Assembly (NCBI GenBank): GCA_039026955.1
Contig: JBCCLH010000001.1
Span: forward strand, 124,001-188,000
From: Kordia sp039026955
Lineage (GTDB): Bacteria > Bacteroidota > Bacteroidia > Flavobacteriales > Flavobacteriaceae
Length of the DNA: 64,000 nt
Reading direction: 5' to 3'
A program made the translations under genes and the position numbers. Under the pieces are notes generated by a model. That model was given only the letters and a program-made list of their open reading frames with translations, searched no databases and was not told the DNA's origin. Positions 45,770 to 52,321 of this stretch are shown here, piece after piece (position 1 is the stretch's first letter; each line of letters starts with the position of its first letter).

Positions 45770-45853
45770 AGGTATTGTTGGAGCTCCTCGCAGAGAGCGA
45801 CTACCGAAAGCCTGACTTTTATGTAAGCTGAGGGATCGAAGCATACATAAAAG
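45770..45853 (+). ncRNA. structured leader before the small membrane protein gene
   Basis: The 10-bp stem CTTTTATGTA / TACATAAAAG (45816-45825 and 45844-45853) is perfect, and a preceding GAGCTCCTCGCAGAGAGCG segment can also fold. The GC-rich part stands out in an AT-rich gap, and the structure lies 20 bases before the gene. It could be a leader RNA, a terminator-like regulator or a remnant repeat; I do not recognise a riboswitch class. Confidence 0.35.
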
Positions 45854-45873
45854 ATACGCCAAAATATCAAACT

Positions 45874-46056
45874 ATGGGAATGAACAAAAACACAGTATTA
45901 GCGTGGGCTACATTCATTATGATTGTCGTTGGAGTTGGTTTAATTGCATTAGGAGCTTTTAGATATGACGACGTTGCCGGTTACGGATTTGGAGCAGTGG
46001 GTGTTGGCTTTTTTGCAATTGCGTGGGTTTTCAACGCATTAAAAGGAAGAGTATAA
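45874..46056 (+). CDS. small two-helix membrane protein (CAL67264-like)
   Basis: This 60-aa protein has two transmembrane helices (about 8-28 and 36-54) with the pattern TVLAWATFIMIVVGVGLIALG and then GYGFGAVGVGFFAIAWVFNALKGR. This matches, from memory, a conserved small membrane protein family of Flavobacteriales. ATG codons at positions 1 and 3 are both possible starts. Its function is unknown. It has a structured upstream region and a weak terminator hairpin (AGGCTTCC / GGAGCTT, about 46085-46115) downstream. Confidence 0.75.
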   Translation: MGMNKNTVLAWATFIMIVVGVGLIALGAFRYDDVAGYGFGAVGVGFFAIAWVFNALKGRV

Positions 46057-46126
46057 ACGTACAATCCTACCAAAAAATACAAGAGAAGGCTTCCATTTTG
46101 GGAGCTTTTTTTATGGAAGAAAAATA

Positions 46127-46285
46127 AAGAGGCTGTCTAAAAAGTCTTTGCAGGCGTCATGCTGAGCTTAATACTGAATCAAGTTCAGCACAGGCTTCAG
46201 AATCTCATCATTCTGATTATCAGATGTTATGAGAAACCGAACTTGATTCGGTTTGACGAAATCTGTACTTTTTAGACAGCCTCTT
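46127..46285. repeat. 159-bp element with perfect 19-bp terminal inverted repeats, copy 1
   Basis: AAGAGGCTGTCTAAAAAGT (46127-46145) is exactly inverted at 46267-46285. The interior (CTGAATCAAGTTCAGCACAG, GAATCTCATC, GTTATGAGAAACCGAA) recurs in the elements at 48224-48406 and 50590-50747. It ends 24 bases beyond the stop of the precursor gene at 46309-46482. Confidence 0.85.
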
Positions 46286-46308
46286 CTTCTTTTTGTAAAT
46301 ATTTTTAA

Positions 46309-46482
46309 TTACATCGCAGCAAGCTGACAACATGCTGTTTGACAAGAAGGACAATCAGCTTCACACATGGTGTCACAACTGAACAGCGCAGAAGTATCTG
46401 CGTCAAATCCACCTTTGATATTCTCTAATTTAGAAATTGCTGTTTTATTTAATTGTAATGTGTTAAGACTTTGTTTTTTCAT
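46309..46482 (-). CDS. Cys-rich class I lanthipeptide-like precursor (orphan)
   Basis: This 57-aa peptide has a leader MKKQSLNTLQLNKTAISKLE followed by NIKGG (Gly-Gly at 24-25), the same layout as the other precursors of the window. The 32-residue core has six Cys (36, 40, 44, 47, 51, 52), including C-CQ-type pairs near the end, and only a few Ser/Thr. With six Cys, disulfide or metal binding is as likely as lanthionine rings. It is divergent from the ECF sigma gene (112 bases between start codons). No modification enzyme is present nearby. Confidence 0.75.
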   Translation of the reverse strand: MKKQSLNTLQLNKTAISKLENIKGGFDADTSALFSCDTMCEADCPSCQTACCQLAAM

Positions 46483-46594
46483 AATAATCGTATTTTAAGG
46501 TTAATAATAGTTTAAATGTACGTATTTTGATTGAAAAATTGTAGCTTTACTTTATACATATATAGCAATCACTTTTCCTAGGAATCAACCGTAT

Positions 46595-47125
46595 ATGGAG
46601 TTAGAAAAACTCATTGAACAATTTAAAAATAGGGATGTCAAAGCCTTTGAATCGTTGTATGAAATGTACAACGATAGTATTTTTGGCGTCATTCATACAA
46701 TTGTGAAAAATGAGGACATAGCTACCGAAATATTGCAAGATGTGTTCATCAAAGCATGGAACAAAGCAGAAGCGTATACAGAAAAGAAAGGGCGATTTTT
46801 TACGTGGTTACTCAACATTGCTCGAAATGCGGCTATTGATAAAATTCGTTCCAAATCGTATAAAAATGCACAACAAAACCAAGACATCGATTTCTTCGTA
46901 CATAGTATTGAAAGCAATGATTTGTTGGATGAAAAAGTGAATGCGATCGGTATCAAAAACTATGTGAACAAACTCGCAGAAAAGTGTAAAAAAATCATTG
47001 ACTTTCTCTATTTTAAAGGATATACACAAAAAGAAACTGCCGAAGCACTCGAAATTCCTTTAGGAACTGTAAAAACCCGAAATAGAAACTGTATTAGCGA
47101 ACTTAGAAAAGCATTAAACGTATAG
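46595..47125 (+). CDS. ECF RNA polymerase sigma factor
   Basis: This 176-aa group IV sigma factor has region 2 (about 10-80: FESLYEMYNDSIFGVIHTIV, EDIATEILQDVFIKAWNKA, GRFFTWLLNIARNAAIDKIR) and region 4 (about 120-172: CKKIIDFLYFKGYTQKETAE, LEIPLGTVKTRNRNC). It directs RNA polymerase to its own regulon. The next gene, its anti-sigma factor, starts at the base after the stop codon, so the two are coupled. The divergent precursor gene and three more peptide genes downstream make them candidate targets, but no shared promoter motif proves it. Confidence 0.95.
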   Translation: MELEKLIEQFKNRDVKAFESLYEMYNDSIFGVIHTIVKNEDIATEILQDVFIKAWNKAEAYTEKKGRFFTWLLNIARNAAIDKIRSKSYKNAQQNQDIDFFVHSIESNDLLDEKVNAIGIKNYVNKLAEKCKKIIDFLYFKGYTQKETAEALEIPLGTVKTRNRNCISELRKALNV

Positions 47126-47938
47126 ATGGATAGTAAAGAATACATAGCATCTGGAATATTGGAACTGTATGTAGCAGGCGCGCTTTCTGAAAAAGAAAAC
47201 GAGGAAGTGCATGCCATGATGCAACAGTATCCAGAAGTGCTGAAAGAAGTACTTTCTATTGAAGCAGCTGTTCTTGGTTTGACAAGTGCCACTGCTACTA
47301 AAAATACAGCATCAGTTTTTGAATCTATAAAAGAGAAAATTGAATCATCAATCAACGATGCGGAAGAAACTCCTATAATTCCACTGAAAAAAGAACGTTC
47401 TGGGTTCCGTTATGTAGGTTGGGCTGCGGCTGTGGTATTTGCGGTTGTATTGGTATTTACTGCTGTATTGTATAACGACTTAGCGTCAGAAATGGAAGTA
47501 GTTCGCTCGGAACAAGAAGCATTGAAAAAACAAATCTTTAAAGCAAATAGTGATTTGACTGCCGCGAATGAATTGCTTGAAATTTTACGAACCAAAGATA
47601 TCATTTCAGTGCCTTTGGGCGGACAGCAAGTTTCACCAGATTCGTATGCGAAAGTGTATTGGGATAAAAAATCAGACAATATTTATTTGGATTTACAAGG
47701 ATTGCCAGATCCACCTGCGGGGAAAGTCTATCAAGTGTGGAGTTTAACCCTTGATCCGTTAACACCAACCAGTTTAGGAGTCATTGAAGATTTTACGACT
47801 GACACAGACAAAGTATTCGATTTACAAAACACCAACGAATCAGAAGCCTTCGGAATTACCTTAGAGCCAGCGGGCGGAAGTGAATCACCAACCTTGGAAC
47901 AATTGTATACGCTTGGCGTGGTAAACACAACGCCTTAA
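47126..47938 (+). CDS. RskA-type anti-sigma factor
   Basis: This 270-aa single-pass membrane protein has a cytoplasmic N-terminal sigma-binding part (about 1-95, SGILELYVAGALSEKENEEV) without a zinc-finger HxxxCxxC motif. One transmembrane helix follows (about 99-116), then a coiled segment and a periplasmic RskA-like domain (about 160-265, YAKVYWDKKSDNIYLDLQGL, PPAGKVYQVWSL). It would hold the sigma factor inactive until a signal at the envelope triggers release. It directly abuts the sigma gene. Confidence 0.9.
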   Translation: MDSKEYIASGILELYVAGALSEKENEEVHAMMQQYPEVLKEVLSIEAAVLGLTSATATKNTASVFESIKEKIESSINDAEETPIIPLKKERSGFRYVGWAAAVVFAVVLVFTAVLYNDLASEMEVVRSEQEALKKQIFKANSDLTAANELLEILRTKDIISVPLGGQQVSPDSYAKVYWDKKSDNIYLDLQGLPDPPAGKVYQVWSLTLDPLTPTSLGVIEDFTTDTDKVFDLQNTNESEAFGITLEPAGGSESPTLEQLYTLGVVNTTP

Positions 47939-47950
47939 AATTCTTTTCAA

Positions 47951-47991
47951 AAAAAGAAGCTGTCTAAAAGCTAAAAAACCTTTAGACAACT
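47951..47991. terminator. terminator between anti-sigma and 33-aa peptide genes
   Basis: AGCTGTCTAAA and TTTAGACAACT form an 11-bp stem with one G-T pair. On the - strand it is followed by a run of T (CTTCTTTTTTT), 7 bases after the stop of the 33-aa peptide. The stem sequence resembles the ends of the AAGAGGCTGTCTAAAAAGT elements and may derive from one. Confidence 0.65.
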
Positions 47992-47997
47992 TTCCAT

Positions 47998-48099
47998 TTA
48001 ATCTACATCTGCTTCTAGATTGTCAATCGTAACGATAACACCTGTTCCAAAAATGGCATGTAAATTCTGCGTTTCAAACGCTTTCAACTTTTCTAACAT
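47998..48099 (-). CDS. 33-aa precursor-like peptide
   Basis: The frame codes for MLEKLKAFETQNLHAIFGTG and then VIVTIDNLEADVD. The first part looks like a short double-glycine-type leader (Glu/Leu/Ile spacing ending GTG); the second is an acidic 13-residue core without Cys. Support for a real gene is the upstream region: an 18-base box and a -7 box lie at exactly the same distances as before the precursor at 8228-8410, and a terminator follows the stop. An acidic core with Thr could suit ester or amide cross-linking of the graspetide kind, but that is speculation. Confidence 0.5.
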   Translation of the reverse strand: MLEKLKAFETQNLHAIFGTGVIVTIDNLEADVD

Positions 48100-48128
48100 A
48101 TCAACTATTTTATTGATTTATATGGATA

Positions 48129-48185
48129 TGAAAGTAGAAGTAGTAGGTTGTAAAAACAAGGGATAATACCTTCCGTTTATGAATT
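48129..48185 (-). promoter_or_regulatory. promoter and shared box of the 33-aa peptide gene
   Basis: On the - strand the box AATTCATAAACGGAAGGT (48168-48185) matches that at 8479-8496 at 16 of 18 positions. TACTTTCA (48129-48136) stands in the -7 position, 31 bases after the box in both cases, and a TTG lies 20 bases before it. Confidence 0.55.
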
Positions 48186-48223
48186 ATTGGTGCTAAGAAG
48201 AGTGCTTTATTACTGTAAAAAGT

Positions 48224-48406
48224 AAAAAGACTGTCTAAAAAGTTTTTGCGAGCGTCATTCTGAGCTTGATACTGAATCAAGTTCAGCGCAGGCTTCAGAA
48301 TCTCATCTTATTGATTATCAATTGTTATGAGAAACCGAAGATACTGAATCAAGTTCAACACAAGAGTTCGGTTTGACGAAGCTTTTACTTTTTGGACAAC
48401 CTCTTT
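48224..48406. repeat. element with AAGAGGCTGTCTAAAAAGT-type ends, copy 2
   Basis: The ends AAAAGACTGTCTAAAAAGT and ACTTTTTGGACAACCTCTT pair imperfectly. The interior is closely similar to copy 1, with an extra ATACTGAATCAAGTTCAACA segment. It lies 26 bases beyond the stop of the precursor at 48433-48597. Confidence 0.8.
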
Positions 48407-48432
48407 TTTTAACTAATTACATGCATAACCGT

Positions 48433-48597
48433 TTAACAAGCAGTTGGACAGCTATTAAAAACGGATACACAATAAGTAACTCGGCATTCAGTAAGTCGTT
48501 CACTTGTACCGCGTCCTCCAACTACAGAAGTGTTTACTTCAAGATTGGAAATAGACTTTTTGTTTAATGTCAATGATTTTAAATTTCTTTTTTTCAT
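48433..48597 (-). CDS. class I lanthipeptide-like precursor, tandem copy 1
   Basis: This 54-aa peptide has a leader MKKRNLKSLTLNKKSISNLE and Gly-Gly at 27-28 (SVVGG). The core (RGTSERLTECRVTYC, then VSVFNSCPTAC) has four Cys (38, 43, 50, 54) with Thr/Ser at suitable spacing for thioether rings. Its leader start and about 120 bases of upstream DNA are nearly the same as those of the precursor at 48745-48900, so the two arose by duplication while their cores diverged. The stop is followed by an inverted-repeat element. Confidence 0.75.
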   Translation of the reverse strand: MKKRNLKSLTLNKKSISNLEVNTSVVGGRGTSERLTECRVTYCVSVFNSCPTAC

Positions 48598-48719
48598 GAT
48601 AAAATAGTTTAATGATTCTCTATCAATAAGGAAATAAATTAGCTTAAAAACAAGGTTCTGTAGTCGTATTTGTACAAATAAGACTTGTTAATTATCACCT
48701 AAAAATTACTTTTTAAGCT
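48571..48719. repeat. duplicated leader/upstream region, copy 1
   Basis: It covers the first nine codons of the precursor and its upstream DNA. Compared with 48874-49023, long blocks are identical (TCAATAAGGAAATAAATTAG, AATAAGACTTGTTAATTATC). The conserved TTGTTTTTAAGCTAATTTA (read on the - strand) is probably the core promoter. Confidence 0.8.
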
Positions 48720-48744
48720 AGGAAAATTAAAATTTCTCAACATT

Positions 48745-48900
48745 TTACAGACAACCTGGTAGATAAGTGACTTTACAAATAACGCCTCCATTTGGTCGAG
48801 GAACCGACGTAAAAATAGATCCACCCTTTACGGAATCTGGGCTGAAGTTAGAAACTTGTGTTTTGTTCAATTTCAATGATTTTAAATTTCTTTTTTTCAT
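48745..48900 (-). CDS. class I lanthipeptide-like precursor, tandem copy 2
   Basis: This 51-aa peptide has a leader MKKRNLKSLKLNKTQVSNFS and Gly-Gly at 26-27 (DSVKGG). The core (SIFTSVPRPNGGVICKVTYL, then PGCL) has two Cys (42, 50), so it could form at most two thioether rings or one disulfide. The start at 48900 gives the conserved leader; an in-frame ATG ten codons upstream lies in the promoter region. It is read towards the first tandem copy, with 147 bases between its stop and that gene's start. Confidence 0.75.
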   Translation of the reverse strand: MKKRNLKSLKLNKTQVSNFSPDSVKGGSIFTSVPRPNGGVICKVTYLPGCL

Positions 48901-49023
48901 AATAAAATAGTTTAATTGATTATGCTTCAATAAGGAAATAAATTAGCTTAAAAACAAAGCTTTATAGTCGTATTTATATAAATAAGACTTGTTAATTATC
49001 GCCTAAATACTACTTTTTAAGCT
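48874..49023. repeat. duplicated leader/upstream region, copy 2
   Basis: This is the partner of 48571-48719. It includes the start of the second precursor and its upstream DNA; the match ends abruptly after TTTTTAAGCT. Confidence 0.8.
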
Positions 49024-49038
49024 GGTAAAACTCATATA

Positions 49039-49069
49039 AAAAAGACACTTCCATAAGAAGTGCCTTTTT
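49039..49069 (-). terminator. terminator after the TPR lipoprotein gene
   Basis: The stem AAAAAGACACTT / AAGTGCCTTTTT (one mismatch) has a T-run on the - strand and lies about 55 bases beyond the stop at 49125. Confidence 0.75.
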
Positions 49070-49124
49070 GAATAAAACCAATCGCCTAACAAAAACGTTA
49101 GCTTTTTAATGATGAACTACATCA

Positions 49125-50414
49125 TTATAATTCTTCAATTTTTTGTGTCATTACAGGACCTAATTCAAAACTGCTTTCCAGTAGTTCCGCTTTGATATTT
49201 TGAAATGATTTTCCGTTTGCTTTTAAGATTTCCGCGATGTGATAGTGTGCTACAGGTTCAAAAGTCTTGTCTATTACGTGTTGTTCTGTAATTGTTAAAG
49301 CTTTCGCTGAATTGCCTTGTAAATGATACGTCCAAGCAAGCAAATCATATGCTTGTGCTGTTGGACGTAAGTTGACTTCTTGTTGCGCTAGTTCTAACGC
49401 TTTTTCAGGTTCATTTAATTCTTCTACCAAGACATTAATCGTATAAGAAGTATACATAACACCATACTTTTTATCTTTTATAGCATTCATAAATGCTTGT
49501 ATATTTTGTTCTTTCTCAGTATTATTTCCTATAAATTCTGCAATTTCAGCTTTCAACAAAAAATAATCTGGCGATTTGTGCTGCGACATAATCGTATTCA
49601 GAATACGCAAGGCTTCTTTTGGATTCTTTTCATGTGAATACGCAATCCATGCAATACCTTTTTTTGCGTACGCATCGTTTGGATTTATGGCTAAAGCTTT
49701 CAAATAGTGTTCGTATGCATCCTTGATACGACCTGCATGTCCATAAAAATCAGCCAAATTGGTATACGACCATTGTTGCAGCTCTTGATTATTTGCTTCT
49801 TCCGCTTTTAGCTTGGCTTTCTCCATCATTTTAATCGCAGCCAATAATTTCCCTTCATGATCGTACCATTTGGACAATCGGATCATGGCGTTAAAGTTAT
49901 TTTCATTTTTAAAGATGTTGAGGTAAGTTTCCGCTGTCGCTGTATTTCCAAGTTCTAAATGTACATCAAACAACATCTTTTGTGTGGCTTGCAAATTCTC
50001 GCCAAGAACTTCTGCTTTTTGAAGTAAATTCAAGGCTTCTTGAAAACGATGTTGTGAAATATAATTGTGCGCCAGACTTCGAATGTAATTGGCATTTTGA
50101 TACTTTGTGCGTGCATTCACCAACTCTAAATGCCGTGCAGCTTCCGCCAAATGCTTAATATTTCCTGTGGAGTTGAATAATTGTGTTTCCGCATTGGCAA
50201 TTTTATTATGATATGGAAATTGATTTGGAGTTTTGGCTAGCTTTTCTGACCAGAATTTGTGAATCTCCGTAGCAGTTTCTAGGGTTGTATTTTCAGCTAC
50301 TTCTAAATAGGAATTGTAGTTTTCAGAAGCAGTTATTTTTTCTGATGGAATAGAAGTACAGCTCATCACAAGCATACAGACTCCGAGTATTTGAAAGGTG
50401 ATGTTGGTTTTCAT
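49125..50414 (-). CDS. TPR-repeat lipoprotein
   Basis: This 429-aa lipoprotein has a lipobox VMSC (Cys19); the ATG at 50414 is used because it opens the signal peptide. The chain is a run of tetratricopeptide repeats (about 60-400), seen in segments such as NYIRSLAHNYISQHRFQEAL, YEHYLKALAINPNDAYAKKG and LLAWTYHLQGNSAKALTITE. It probably scaffolds a protein complex at a membrane surface. Distance and direction suggest it could be expressed together with the DUF4331 pair 344 bases upstream, although an inverted-repeat element lies between. Confidence 0.85.
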   Translation of the reverse strand: MKTNITFQILGVCMLVMSCTSIPSEKITASENYNSYLEVAENTTLETATEIHKFWSEKLAKTPNQFPYHNKIANAETQLFNSTGNIKHLAEAARHLELVNARTKYQNANYIRSLAHNYISQHRFQEALNLLQKAEVLGENLQATQKMLFDVHLELGNTATAETYLNIFKNENNFNAMIRLSKWYDHEGKLLAAIKMMEKAKLKAEEANNQELQQWSYTNLADFYGHAGRIKDAYEHYLKALAINPNDAYAKKGIAWIAYSHEKNPKEALRILNTIMSQHKSPDYFLLKAEIAEFIGNNTEKEQNIQAFMNAIKDKKYGVMYTSYTINVLVEELNEPEKALELAQQEVNLRPTAQAYDLLAWTYHLQGNSAKALTITEQHVIDKTFEPVAHYHIAEILKANGKSFQNIKAELLESSFELGPVMTQKIEEL

Positions 50415-50589
50415 ACAATTGATTTTAATATGATTAATGAAAGTTTGATGGTAAAAAGAGAGCATCTAGAAGATCGTTCAACTAAAAAACAGTTTACATT
50501 GTAGGACTAAATGCTCTCAACAGCAAATCAGATTAGTAATGCGCTACACTCTGAAGTCTGCACGACGTACACAATGTAGCTAGCAGAAT

Positions 50590-50747
50590 TAGAGATTGTC
50601 TAAAAAGTGCAAATTTTATCAAACCGAACTCTTGTGCTGAACTTGATTTAGTATCTTCGGTTTCTCATAACAGTAGGCAATCAGTATCATGAGATTCTGG
50701 ATCAAGTCCAGAATGACGTTTCAATATCTTTTTTCAGAAAACCTCTA
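50590..50747. repeat. element with AGAGGCTGTCTAAAAAGT-type ends, copy 3 (reverse orientation)
   Basis: The ends TAGAGATTGTCTAAAAAGT and CAGAAAACCTCTA pair only in part. The interior carries the reverse complement of the copy 1 blocks (AAACCGAACT, TTCGGTTTCTCATAAC, TGAGATTCTGGATCAAGTCC). It ends 11 bases before the stop of the gene at 50759. The rest of the 50415-50758 gap shows no gene. Confidence 0.7.
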
Positions 50748-50758
50748 AGTTCTTAAGA

Positions 50759-51316
50759 TTACCACGGCGTGGCTAAGTATGGAAATGAGGACAAAAAAGG
50801 TTTGTCATTGGCGTCTACATGATCGTCGGAAAGCGTTGGGTTTTCCATAAAATCTTCGCCGCCAAATATTAATAATAATTCTACTGTAATGACGTCATCC
50901 GCCAAAGCGCGACCAGTTAATACATTAGTTCCGTCAAAGAAAGTCGTCGTTCCGTCCAAGGAGACATTTAACACATCTGTCGCTAACAAGCCCGTAAATG
51001 CTGCTGCATCTTGTCCCAACGCGTTCTGATCGCCAGGATTGGCAAAGGCAGGACTTAAGGCAGTTAAATTGGTTTGAAACATACTTTGAAACGCCGCATT
51101 TTGTTGTGACGGAATTGTAGTATTAAAGGCATCTTTACTCGCAGAAGACACAAAAACAGTATTCACCGCAGGTCTTCCCATTTGGTCTTGTTGTGCGTAC
51201 GTTCCTGAAAAATCAGGCATATTGTCAATTATAATGGTATTATCATCAGAAGAGCAACTTGCTAATAAAAATAGACTCAACATTGCCATTCCGAAAATAG
51301 ATTGTATAGTTTTCAT
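50759..51316 (-). CDS. DUF4331-like lipoprotein, C-terminal half type
   Basis: This 185-aa lipoprotein (lipobox LASC, Cys21) has the content of the second half of DUF4331 proteins: MGRPAVNTVFVSSASKDAFN near 46-65, then helices and the closing DDHVDANDKPFLSSFPYLATPW. The first half of the domain is encoded by the next gene upstream (51347-51997), 30 bases away. The function of DUF4331 is unknown; it occurs in secreted proteins of several phyla. Splitting into two exported polypeptides implies that the halves can meet outside the cytoplasm. Confidence 0.8.
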   Translation of the reverse strand: MKTIQSIFGMAMLSLFLLASCSSDDNTIIIDNMPDFSGTYAQQDQMGRPAVNTVFVSSASKDAFNTTIPSQQNAAFQSMFQTNLTALSPAFANPGDQNALGQDAAAFTGLLATDVLNVSLDGTTTFFDGTNVLTGRALADDVITVELLLIFGGEDFMENPTLSDDHVDANDKPFLSSFPYLATPW

Positions 51317-51346
51317 TTTGATATTTTTTGTGTGAATGATGATGTG

Positions 51347-51997
51347 TTATTGTTTTCCTTTGGCTTCTGCCCAAACGTTGATGGTTCCCGTACCGCCAAT
51401 TTGCGATTTTGGCACTTCTACTACGATAGATAATACATTGGTTCCCGCAAAAGTATCGGTGCCAGGATCGTTAAAACCTGCGGCATTTCCTGCGATGATT
51501 TCGCCGTACTGCGCAAAATCCATAAAGAAAGGATCGTCTCTCGGACCTGCAAAAAACTGCATTCCGTTATTCATAGCAGTGATGGCATTGCTTCCGTACG
51601 AACTAATTTCGACTGATGATTCTGTTCCCGAAGTTTCGATCACACTATTCAACCCGGTGCTACTTGGTGCAACCGGTCCAAAAAAGTACATACGATCGCC
51701 ACGTGGAATCGCTTGAATCACCAAATCTTCCAAACTGTCACCCGAAGTATCAATGTTGATTTCAATCAATGTGTTTTCGTCAAAAGAAGCATTTCCAGTC
51801 GCAGCAGGACTCAACAATCCTTGTGTATTTACGACAAAGGCAATCGAATTGCTGTTTTCCCCCTGAAAGGCGTAGAAATCAGTAATGTCAGCAGTTGTTC
51901 CTTGAACCGCAGGCGCATCAATATGATCGGCTGCTATTAAAAAGAAACTTCCCACTAAAACAATGCTAATTCCTAAAATGGTTGTTACTCGTTTCAT
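51347..51997 (-). CDS. DUF4331 protein, N-terminal half type
   Basis: This 216-aa exported protein has a hydrophobic N-terminal segment (ILGISIVLVGSFFLIAA) directly followed by the DUF4331 signature ADHIDAPAV...ADITDFYAFQG. The later segments LIEINIDTSGDSLEDLVIQA, DRMYFFGPVAPS and VVEVPKSQIGGTGTINVWAE also fit the first half of the domain. It is first in a two-gene unit with the C-terminal-half lipoprotein. Confidence 0.85.
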   Translation of the reverse strand: MKRVTTILGISIVLVGSFFLIAADHIDAPAVQGTTADITDFYAFQGENSNSIAFVVNTQGLLSPAATGNASFDENTLIEINIDTSGDSLEDLVIQAIPRGDRMYFFGPVAPSSTGLNSVIETSGTESSVEISSYGSNAITAMNNGMQFFAGPRDDPFFMDFAQYGEIIAGNAAGFNDPGTDTFAGTNVLSIVVEVPKSQIGGTGTINVWAEAKGKQ

Positions 51998-52321
51998 AAG
52001 TTTTAGTTTTTAAAAAATTTTACTGTGTTACGGTTTTATATACGAGAACAAATGCAAGGTGGTTTTCTGAAAAGTGTGTTTTTTTGCAAAAAAGTTTATG
52101 AGTTGATGGGTTTATTAGTTTAAGTATCTGATAGTCAGTAGTTTTACAGGTTTTATTTTTTTGATAAAAATTTGATTTTAAACTGATTGAAGTAGATTTT
52201 AAGCTTAAAAAGCAACTCTTTTAATCATTTAATTTTTCAATCTTTCTATGTCAAATTATATGTGAGAATGCTACGACAATTATGTATATTTGTGACAAAG
52301 CAATCAAATTAAAGCATAATT
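51998..52321. other. AT-rich divergent intergenic region before ettA
   Basis: No gene is seen. It holds the divergent start regions of the DUF4331 pair and ettA. TATATTTG at 52285-52292 fits the -7 consensus 29 bases before ettA. AAGTAGATTTTAAGCTTAAA at 52190-52209 contains a small palindrome. Confidence 0.5.
52285..52292 (+). promoter_or_regulatory. putative -7 box of ettA
   Basis: TATATTTG is a full match to TAnnTTTG, 29 bases before the start codon. No TTG is seen at the ideal -33 spacing. Confidence 0.5.

Noticed and set aside
46127..46285. Complete insertion sequence
   Set aside because: There is no transposase frame in any of the inverted-repeat elements; they are non-autonomous at best.
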